Assembly: GCA_024743015.1 (NCBI GenBank)
Contig: JANSXJ010000241.1
Location: 1 to 5,719, forward strand
DNA: 5,719 nucleotides
Reading direction: 5' to 3'
Source of the DNA: Hyphomonas sp.
GTDB taxonomy: Bacteria > Pseudomonadota > Alphaproteobacteria > Caulobacterales > Hyphomonadaceae
Shown: one piece after another, positions 1 through 5,164 of the stretch
How the letters are laid out: every line of letters starts with the position of its first letter
Numbering within the stretch: position 1 is the first letter of the stretch
Translations under genes and position numbers: made by a program
Notes under the pieces: generated by a model
Seen by the model: only the letters and a program-made list of their open reading frames with translations
Databases searched by the model: none
What the model was told of the DNA's origin: nothing

Positions 1-50
1 AATACTTATTTCCGTGTATCAGGAATTTGATTCTTTTTTCGGAAATCAAA
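1..50 (+). promoter_or_regulatory. AT-rich leader with inverted repeat before the first gene
   Basis: This stretch is visibly more AT-rich than the rest of the window, as expected of a promoter or 5' leader. It holds a perfect 7-bp inverted repeat, TTTGATT (26-32) and AATCAAA (44-50), separated by 11 nt. The right arm ends directly at the ATG at 51, and the GGA of the putative ribosome binding site lies in the spacer and arm edge. I could not place convincing -35 and -10 boxes, and the left side is cut by the window edge. The repeat could be an operator, an RNA hairpin or chance in AT-rich DNA. Confidence 0.25.
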
Positions 51-284
51 ATGACTTTGAAACCCTCCCCGTGGACGTTTTATGCGCAGGTGCTTTCACG
101 GGCATTGAACGAACTTGAATCCGCCTGCACGGCGGCGCCTGAAAGTCCGGAATACAAGTTCTATCGATCGGAAGCTCCGGTCGTTCTGGAAGAAGCGCGT
201 GAAGCCCTCGCCGCCTTGAAACATCATGTGCGCGACCTCGAACTGGCGCAGCCCGAAAACAAAGCGAATCCGACCCACCACTAG
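51..284 (+). CDS. Hypothetical small protein (77 aa)
   Basis: I do not recognise the family. The 77-residue product has no signal peptide or membrane segment. It is rich in Ala, Glu and Leu, and residues from about 10 to 70 look mostly helical (for example the ALNELESA and EEAREALAALKHHVRDLEL stretches). It ends in a polar tail with two histidines. I chose the ATG at 51 because a GGAAA at 41-45 sits at a usable distance. An in-frame TTG at 27 would add eight residues, but its nearest purine run (AGGA at 21-24) is only 2 nt away. The gene lies 78 bp upstream of the DUF2855 gene on the same strand, so co-transcription is possible but not shown. It is probably cytoplasmic. Its reality rests on an intact frame, a plausible start and codon use like its neighbours. 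Confidence 0.6.
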   Translation: MTLKPSPWTFYAQVLSRALNELESACTAAPESPEYKFYRSEAPVVLEEAREALAALKHHVRDLELAQPENKANPTHH

Positions 285-313
285 GTCCTCCAACGTCAAG
301 CTTGATTATCGTC

Positions 314-331
314 CACCATCCGCACATGGTG
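314..331 (+). other. Small stem-loop in the gap between genes 1 and 2
   Basis: CACCAT (314-319) and ATGGTG (326-331) can form a 6-bp stem with a 6-nt loop. No T run follows, so it is not an intrinsic terminator. A separate 10-bp palindrome, TCAAGCTTGA, lies at 296-305. These are the only notable structures in the gap at 285-362. They may have no function. Confidence 0.2.
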
Positions 332-362
332 TCGCCAACGACCGACAGAGGCGGAGAATTTC

Positions 363-1436
363 ATGGCTATGCAGCACCACATTTCGAAATCCAATCTGCG
401 CGAGACGCAGTGGGTCGACCAGCCCGCGGGCGATTTGGCGGATGGAGATGTCCGCCTGCGCCTTGATGCGTTTGCGCTCACAGCCAACAATGTCACATAC
501 GCCGCTTTTGGTGGCGCCCCCATGCATTACTGGAATTTCTTCCCGGCGGGAGATGACGCTCAGGGGCGCGTCCCGGTCTGGGGGTTCGCTACGGTCGCCG
601 AGTCAAAAGCCGACGGCATATCCGAAGGGCAACGCGTGTATGGCTATTTTCCGATCTCTGAGGAGCTCATCGTGAGCCCGACACGGGTGTCTGAGCGCGG
701 ATTCATGGATGGCGCCGCGCATCGCCAGGGCCTTGCGCCAATCTACAACGCCTACGCTTTCACCTCGACAGATCCCGCTTATCTGGAGGGGGCTGAGCCA
801 GAGCAGATGCTATTTCGACCACTTTATCTGACCGGATGGATGATCTGCGATTTCCTGATGCAAGCCGATCCACGCCCGGACGCTGCGCTGATCTCCAGCG
901 CCTCATCGAAGACTGCAATTGCCGCCGCCCACAGCTTGCAGCGCCAAGGCGTTCGCACCGTCGGCATCACGTCCCCGCGAAACGTCGAATTCGTCAAGAA
1001 AACCGGCTTGTATGATGATGTAATGACCTATGACGATGTCAGTTCCTATACCGGCTCAGGTACAGTTGCCTACGTCGATTTTGTTGGGCGTCCCGAGCTC
1101 ACGAAAACCGTCCACGTCGCGTGTGGCGACAGCCTGGCGCACAGCATGATTATCGGCGCTACCGATTGGGAAACCGACCGCGTGCCCACGGCAGACCTTC
1201 CGGGGCCAACTCCGACCCTGTTCTTCGTTCCGGATTATGCCGCCAATCGCGCAAAACAGCTGCCACCCGGCGAGCTCGACGCTCGAACAGGAAAAGACCT
1301 GGTCGCGTTCTACCCGGTTTCACGATCCTTTGTGACACCGAAAATCGTGGAAGGTACAGACGCGATCACGCAGGCCTGGCTGGAGACCGTTGAAGCGAAC
1401 GTTCCCGCCGATCTGGGTCTGGTCTGTAAGTTCTAG
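363..1436 (+). CDS. DUF2855 family protein (MDR-like)
   Basis: The 357-residue product matches what I know of the DUF2855 family, which is distantly related to medium-chain dehydrogenase/reductases and has no settled substrate. Family-like segments are the ANNVTYA stretch (residues 41-47), VPVWGFATV (70-78, in a GroES-like N-terminal half) and SSASSKTA (178-185), where an MDR protein has its dinucleotide-binding turn. A strand VRTVGITS follows at 197-204. The canonical GxGxxG fingerprint is absent, so cofactor use is uncertain. No signal peptide is seen, so the protein should be cytoplasmic. The ATG at 363 is preferred over the ATG at 369 because GGAG at 353-356 lies 6 nt upstream of the first. 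The stop codon shares a CTAG with the convergent lipoprotein gene. The length is typical and the frame is intact. The family call is firm; catalytic function is unknown. Confidence 0.88.
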   Translation: MAMQHHISKSNLRETQWVDQPAGDLADGDVRLRLDAFALTANNVTYAAFGGAPMHYWNFFPAGDDAQGRVPVWGFATVAESKADGISEGQRVYGYFPISEELIVSPTRVSERGFMDGAAHRQGLAPIYNAYAFTSTDPAYLEGAEPEQMLFRPLYLTGWMICDFLMQADPRPDAALISSASSKTAIAAAHSLQRQGVRTVGITSPRNVEFVKKTGLYDDVMTYDDVSSYTGSGTVAYVDFVGRPELTKTVHVACGDSLAHSMIIGATDWETDRVPTADLPGPTPTLFFVPDYAANRAKQLPPGELDARTGKDLVAFYPVSRSFVTPKIVEGTDAITQAWLETVEANVPADLGLVCKF

Positions 1437-2485
1437 TTTTCGCGTTCGCGTACTATGAACACAGTGCGCTGATTTCGGGCGCGCGCTTCAGCCGTGTCGC
1501 TGGTATCCACTGGATTTTGCGCACCAAACCCCCGCGCTTCAATGGAATCTCGATCGGCGAAAATTGACAGCTGGTCTCGGATCGCAGAGGCGCGGTTTTG
1601 AGATAGTTCCAGCACGTCCATTTCGTCTGAAGGTCCAGAAGCGTGCTGCCGGATTTCGATCTCATAATCGCGGCAAAGGCTGGCCACGCCGGCGAGTGCG
1701 TCCATAAGCGGCTTGCTTGAATTCGCGACGATCGCCTCGCCTTCGACAAAGGCTATGGACTGGTCATCCATCGTTTCGAAAAAAGCATTGTCGCATTCAA
1801 TCAGAGAGGGTGCGTCACCAAGCGTCAGCAAGGCTTCACCAACCGGTTCCTGCTGTCCGGCAACGGATATCGCGTCGACAGCAACATATTCGGTGTCATC
1901 ATCATTCAGCTGGATACTGATCGCATTCATGGCAGCGCGGTAGGCGTCCTGCTTGGTTGCCTCATCCGGCGCCATCCCATGCAGAACGACGACCTGATTT
2001 TTGACGTCGGCCTCTAACCAGGAGATCCGCATCGCCGCGAAGGCATCCTCCAGCGTCGAGGAGACTTCAGTGTTCTGAAACCTCAGCTCGATATTATTGA
2101 CGACCCGCTGAACCATGTCGCCGACCATCGGATCTTTCTCGAAAGCATCCCTGGCATTTCGGAATCCATCGATTCGGCTGGCTTCGCTCGGAGCAAGCCC
2201 GCCAATCGTTGCGGTTTGGCCGTCCCACGCCACGGTGAGCCACGGGAAACCCTGCCCGGCGAGGCTGCGCCCGACACGCTGCGCCGTCAGGATTGGTTGC
2301 TCCCCGACCGGTTCATCCAGCGAAGACACCGCGACCAATTTGCCGTTGATGAACTGGAAGAACTGCCCATCCGGAATGTCGACGCATTGGGCGGCTTTGG
2401 TCAGATCCGCATCGCTGGTCGGGTTGCAAGCCGCAAGGCCTGCGCCCAATACAATCGCAATCACGCCAGTGCGCGTTGAATGCAT
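1433..2485 (-). CDS. Lipoprotein with BON-like repeats and C-terminal OmpA-like domain
   Basis: The 350-residue product begins with a lipoprotein signal whose lipobox LAAC places the acylated Cys at residue 20. The next residue is Asn, not Asp, so export to the outer membrane is expected. Residues about 70-135 and 145-208 look like two BON-like repeats, each with a hydrophobic strand and a GLAP or GMAP turn (96-99, 170-173) followed by a helix. The C-terminal part (about 230-350) is OmpA-like, with ELSQNRASAI at 293-302, a GFGAQNP turn at 319-325 and ARNQRTVF at 336-343. The overall plan recalls BON-OmpA proteins. The Asp that normally binds diaminopimelate aligns with Ser283, while the partner Arg is kept as Arg298. 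I chose the ATG at 2485 because GGGGCGAG lies just upstream on the minus strand; a TTG at 2497 would add four residues. It lies 74 bp downstream of the amidohydrolase gene, possibly in one transcript. Function is inferred as envelope anchoring or integrity. Confidence 0.87.
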   Translation of the reverse strand: MHSTRTGVIAIVLGAGLAACNPTSDADLTKAAQCVDIPDGQFFQFINGKLVAVSSLDEPVGEQPILTAQRVGRSLAGQGFPWLTVAWDGQTATIGGLAPSEASRIDGFRNARDAFEKDPMVGDMVQRVVNNIELRFQNTEVSSTLEDAFAAMRISWLEADVKNQVVVLHGMAPDEATKQDAYRAAMNAISIQLNDDDTEYVAVDAISVAGQQEPVGEALLTLGDAPSLIECDNAFFETMDDQSIAFVEGEAIVANSSKPLMDALAGVASLCRDYEIEIRQHASGPSDEMDVLELSQNRASAIRDQLSIFADRDSIEARGFGAQNPVDTSDTAEARARNQRTVFIVREREN

Positions 2486-2559
2486 ATCTCGCCCCAAATC
2501 TCTACTCTACCTCTGAAATCTAGCTCTGATCGCGGGTCATTGAAAGGGAACGCGTGGGA
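2486..2559 (-). other. Spacer between the amidohydrolase and lipoprotein genes
   Basis: This 74-bp gap on the minus strand separates the amidohydrolase stop from the lipoprotein start. It contains the lipoprotein gene's ribosome binding site (GGGGCGAG, just upstream of the ATG at 2485). I see no terminator hairpin with a T run and no strong promoter. Co-transcription of the two genes is therefore the simpler reading. Confidence 0.4.
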
Positions 2560-3849
2560 TTACCGATGGTATTCTTCGCCATTCTTGATGACAAATTGGA
2601 CAGATTTCAGCGCCGAGATGTCTTTGAGAGGATCATCCTCCAACACCACCATGTCTGCGAACTTTCCGGCCTCGAGCGTGCCGATCTGATCGGCCATTTC
2701 CAGATGCTCCGCCGCAACGATTGTCGCTGCACGAATAGCTTCCTCTGGCGTGAACCCTGCTTCGACCATCAGCACGAACTCTTCCGCATTATCGCCATGC
2801 TTGGAAACACCGGTATCTGTTCCAAACGCGATGTTCACCCCGCCCTCGCGTGCGCGGCGAAGCATATCCAGCATCAACGGGCCAATGACCGCGGCTTTTT
2901 CTCTGGATGGTGCCGGTAGCCAGGCCTGATCAGTCCAACCTGTGACGGTGACACCCGCCAGCACCGTGGGCACCAAGGTCCCTCCGGTCGACTTGAACAG
3001 CTCAATCGTCTCATCGTCGAGATAGGTGCCGTGCTCGATCGATTGCACGCCGTTTCGCAGAGCAGCTTCGATACCGCCTTTGCCGTGTGCGTGCGCGGTG
3101 ACTTTACGGCCCATCATCTCTGCCGTTTCAACAATCGCTGCGATTTCATCATCGAAGAATTGTTGCTCCAGGCCGGCTCTGGTGTTTGAGAGCACGCCGC
3201 CCGTCGCGGTGATCTTGATGACGTCTGCGCCGGAGCGGATGGTTTCGCGCACAGCGCGGCGGCAATCGTCGGCTCCGTTACATGCGTTTGGACCCGTAAA
3301 GACTTTGGTCAGCGCCGGCGAGAACCCGTTCGCATCGCCGTGTCCTCCGCTTGGCGTGATCGCGGCCCCAGACGCACGAATTCGGGGCCCCGGAACCTTG
3401 CCAGCCCGGATCGCGTCTCGGAGCGAGAAAATCGCTTCATTGGCACTGCCGACATCCTGAACCGTGGTGAAGCCTGCCAGAAGTGTTGTCTTCGCAAAGG
3501 ATGCCCCGTTCAGCGCAGCGTCGACTTCAGAATCGCTCAAGAAGTTCAGGCGCATCGTCGGAGAGAACTCACTGGTCAGGTGCACATGGCTGTCTATCAG
3601 ACCTGGGATCACATACGAATCTCGCAGATTGATCACATTTGTGGAGTCTGACTGATCTTTGAAGCCCCGCTCTATACGGACAATGCGTCCATTCTCGATC
3701 GTGATGGTGCGGTTCTTCAGGTAGCCCTCACCCGGCTGCGCAAGCACATAGCCTGCTTCGATCACTGTCGTCGTTTCCTGAGCCCCCGCGCCCGCAACAA
3801 ATGTCAGTCCGGCCAGCGCGCCCAGACAGGCTTTCGCGAATGATTTCAT
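2560..3849 (-). CDS. Exported amidohydrolase, Xaa-Pro/Xaa-Arg dipeptidase-like
   Basis: The 429-residue product is a complete metal-dependent amidohydrolase of the imidazolonepropionase/prolidase-like branch. Visible metal and catalytic residues are His88 and His90 (DSHVHL), Lys212 in VIKITATGG (the lysine carboxylated in binuclear members), His253 or His255 (TAHAHG), His273 (SIEHGTYL) and Asp345 (AFGTDTG). The SGGHGD motif (167-172) and a CNGADDC segment (190-196) are typical of this group. Characterised relatives cleave dipeptides with C-terminal Pro, Arg or Lys, so peptide turnover in the periplasm is the likely role; exact specificity cannot be read from sequence. Residues 1-23 form a Sec signal peptide ending AGA before Gln24. 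The start is supported by GGGAGAG a few bases upstream. It is divergent from the ClpP-like gene and lies upstream of the lipoprotein gene. The C-terminal LEAGKFADMVVLEDDPL segment (392-408) is the usual end of the composite beta-sandwich. Confidence 0.93.
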   Translation of the reverse strand: MKSFAKACLGALAGLTFVAGAGAQETTTVIEAGYVLAQPGEGYLKNRTITIENGRIVRIERGFKDQSDSTNVINLRDSYVIPGLIDSHVHLTSEFSPTMRLNFLSDSEVDAALNGASFAKTTLLAGFTTVQDVGSANEAIFSLRDAIRAGKVPGPRIRASGAAITPSGGHGDANGFSPALTKVFTGPNACNGADDCRRAVRETIRSGADVIKITATGGVLSNTRAGLEQQFFDDEIAAIVETAEMMGRKVTAHAHGKGGIEAALRNGVQSIEHGTYLDDETIELFKSTGGTLVPTVLAGVTVTGWTDQAWLPAPSREKAAVIGPLMLDMLRRAREGGVNIAFGTDTGVSKHGDNAEEFVLMVEAGFTPEEAIRAATIVAAEHLEMADQIGTLEAGKFADMVVLEDDPLKDISALKSVQFVIKNGEEYHR

Positions 3850-3897
3850 CGTACTCTCCCGTTTTCAGTACCTTGAACCTCGCCGCTACGTTCGACA

Positions 3898-3971
3898 AGT
3901 CCAAGAGCGGCCCGGGCCTTGGATTCGCCGGAATCTTCGAGCATGTTTGTGGCGTCAGGAAAGGATCCAAG
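3898..3971 (+). promoter_or_regulatory. Leader with two mutually exclusive RNA helices before the ClpP-like gene
   Basis: The sequence CTTGGATTC at 3918-3926 can pair with GGATCCAAG at 3963-3971 (nine pairs with one G-U). That helix would bury part of the AAGGA ribosome binding site and the bases just before the ATG at 3972. The same CTTGGATT can instead pair with AGTCCAAG at 3898-3905 (eight pairs, one G-U), leaving a 12-nt loop and freeing the ribosome binding site. A 10-bp palindrome, GGCCCGGGCC, sits at 3909-3918. The transcription start is unknown, so it is not certain that both arms are transcribed. The rest of the 122-bp divergent gap must hold promoters for both flanking genes, but I could not place good boxes. 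Confidence 0.3.
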
Positions 3972-4829
3972 ATGAGATCATGGTTGTTTGCGCTGCTGGG
4001 CGCACTAGCGATTGCTCCATTCGCACAAGCTCAAGCCCAGCCCCACGCGCAGGCGGAAGGCGCGCCCGCGTTCGACCGCCCAGACGCAAAGACCGACCAA
4101 CTGGTCGAGCAGTGCCTTGCAACCGAGGGCGTCACCATGCTCGAGGGGACGGACGTTATTTGCTACAATGCAGCGATCTTTCCCGAACAGTTCCTGAAAC
4201 TGAATGCCCTGCCGGAAGCCAGCCGGATCATCATAACCAGCCCAGGCGGAAACGTGGCCACGGCGCGCGGCATGAGCACCATTCTGGACAATCGCGGCGA
4301 ACCAGCCGTGATCGCCGGACAATGCATGTCCGCCTGCGCCATGGTCATTCTGCCCGGTCTGGACGAGGTTCATATTCACCATACGGCGCATATTGCGGTG
4401 CATGGGATAACGATGATGGATTACCGCACCTGGTGGGGCTGGCTCAAGGATGACGCCCCGCCTACCCCCATCGCGCTCATGTCGGCGCAGCTTGGCTATG
4501 ATTTCGGCTATGTGATGCACCGCAGCGGTGCCGATCACATGCGCGATCACCTTGAGGGTCAGCATGTTGATGTCGCCTATATCGAGCGGATCAGCGATCA
4601 AATGCTGGACGCTGCGCTCGATTTTGAGTGCCGGGTCGACCCGAAAGACTATTGGGGCATGCTCGACGCGGATCATGTTCGCGCGTTTCTGGGCGATCGC
4701 ATCATTCGAATGGAAGCCTTCGCGCAATCCTGGAGCGATCCTAACAATCAGATCTACAGGGACATCACGCAGCCGATTTCCGATCACACCTATATCTTCA
4801 AGGATGATCTGGCGGACGCTGACTGCTAG
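3972..4829 (+). CDS. Secreted ClpP/crotonase-fold putative serine peptidase
   Basis: The 285-residue product has a Sec signal peptide (residues 1 to about 20, ending AQA). Its core resembles predicted periplasmic ClpP-like proteins of the COG3904 type. ITSPGGN (88-94) fits the oxyanion-hole loop, Cys-Met-Ser-Ala-Cys (118-122) places the nucleophile at Ser120, and AVHG (142-145) offers His144 as the base, 24 residues later. The third triad residue cannot be assigned by eye. Cys118 and Cys122 flank the Ser, and Cys48, Cys64, Cys220 and a C-terminal Cys285 make six cysteines in the mature chain, so disulfides are likely in the periplasm. A Trp-rich TWWGW (153-157) and a polar C-terminal region from about 170 look helical. 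I chose the ATG at 3972 because AAGGA at 3961-3965 is well spaced and a signal peptide starts there. Substrates are unknown, and protease activity is inferred from motifs only. Confidence 0.85.
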   Translation: MRSWLFALLGALAIAPFAQAQAQPHAQAEGAPAFDRPDAKTDQLVEQCLATEGVTMLEGTDVICYNAAIFPEQFLKLNALPEASRIIITSPGGNVATARGMSTILDNRGEPAVIAGQCMSACAMVILPGLDEVHIHHTAHIAVHGITMMDYRTWWGWLKDDAPPTPIALMSAQLGYDFGYVMHRSGADHMRDHLEGQHVDVAYIERISDQMLDAALDFECRVDPKDYWGMLDADHVRAFLGDRIIRMEAFAQSWSDPNNQIYRDITQPISDHTYIFKDDLADADC

Positions 4830-4903
4830 AGCGCGCTGCCTCCTTTCGACATTCAAACAGAGAGGCTCTCCCTATTGCAGGCCAGATGGAGTCGTGTCAT
4901 TAG

Positions 4904-4926
4904 TTGCAAATCATTCTCATTTGCAG
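4904..4926. promoter_or_regulatory. Fur/Mur-type box candidate (7-7-7 inverted repeat)
   Basis: TGCAAAT (4905-4911) and ATTTGCA (4919-4925) form a perfect 7-bp inverted repeat around a 7-bp spacer, CATTCTC. The inner 19 bp (4906-4924) agree at 12 positions, by my count, with the classical Fur box GATAATGATAATCATTATC. The TGCAAAT arms recall iron- or manganese-responsive Fur-family sites of alphaproteobacteria. The last base of the dyad is the first base of the ribosome binding site of the gene at 4936. A bound repressor would therefore sit at or just after the transcription start. As RNA the same dyad could form a weak hairpin next to the ribosome binding site. No convincing -35 and -10 pair was found. 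Confidence 0.5.
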
Positions 4927-4935
4927 GAGAGTCTT

Positions 4936-5163
4936 ATGTGTTATCACTTCCAGTCCGGCGATATGCTCGAATGGCTGAAAACTCAGGTGCGCGTCATTGA
5001 AGCCTGGCGCGAAGACGTGGCCAGCCGGCCAGACCTCGATCTGGATTTGATCACGCGGATTGAGCAGCATTATCAATGGCTGACCGCTGAAGTCGTGAAC
5101 CTGGAGAGAAGCGTAACCAGGCGCGCGACCTCACCGGTATTCGGCAAGCTTCGCGCGGTCTAG
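4936..5163 (+). CDS. Orphan small protein (75 aa) behind a Fur-like box
   Basis: I do not recognise this family. The 75-residue protein starts MCYHFQSGDML, then is mostly charged and amphipathic helix (about 9-30 and 36-62), followed by a basic tail (TRRATSPVFGKLRAV). There is no signal peptide or membrane segment. Cys2 would be exposed if the initiator Met is removed, as is usual before Cys. His4 and His45 are the only histidines. The start is well supported: AGGAGA at 4925-4930 lies 5 nt before the ATG, one of the best ribosome binding sites in the window. An extended in-frame reading back to 4528 lies inside the preceding gene and is spurious. The Fur-like inverted repeat directly upstream suggests metal-dependent expression. 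The stop lies one base from the stop of the convergent hotdog-fold gene. Function is unknown; a link to iron or manganese stress rests only on the operator. Confidence 0.75.
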   Translation: MCYHFQSGDMLEWLKTQVRVIEAWREDVASRPDLDLDLITRIEQHYQWLTAEVVNLERSVTRRATSPVFGKLRAV

Positions 5164-5164
5164 C

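Noticed and set aside
226..675. Plus-strand open frame of 149 codons over the end of gene 1 and the start of the DUF2855 gene
   Set aside because: It overlaps both better-supported genes in another frame, has low-complexity Arg/Ser-rich content and no ribosome binding site of note.
3026..3460. Plus-strand open frame of 144 codons inside the amidohydrolase gene
   Set aside because: It is antisense to the catalytic core of an intact amidohydrolase and has a Cys/Pro/Ala-rich shadow composition.
3801..3971. Upstream extension of the ClpP-like gene to a start at 3801
   Set aside because: It would overlap the start of the divergent amidohydrolase gene and push the signal peptide inside the protein. 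The ATG at 3972 has a good ribosome binding site and begins the signal peptide.
4005..4856. Long minus-strand open frame of 283 codons across the ClpP-like gene
   Set aside because: It is fully antisense to a gene with a signal peptide and catalytic motifs, would need a TTG start, and its translation shows no recognisable domain. Long antisense frames are common in GC-rich coding DNA.
4860..4870. GAGAG/CTCTC hairpin as a terminator after the ClpP-like gene
   Set aside because: The arms are separated by one base, which cannot form a real loop, and no T run follows.
4528..4935. Upstream extension of the 75-aa gene into the ClpP-like gene
   Set aside because: The added part is out of frame with the ClpP-like gene and reads as shadow sequence. 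The ATG at 4936 has a strong AGGAGA at the right spacing.
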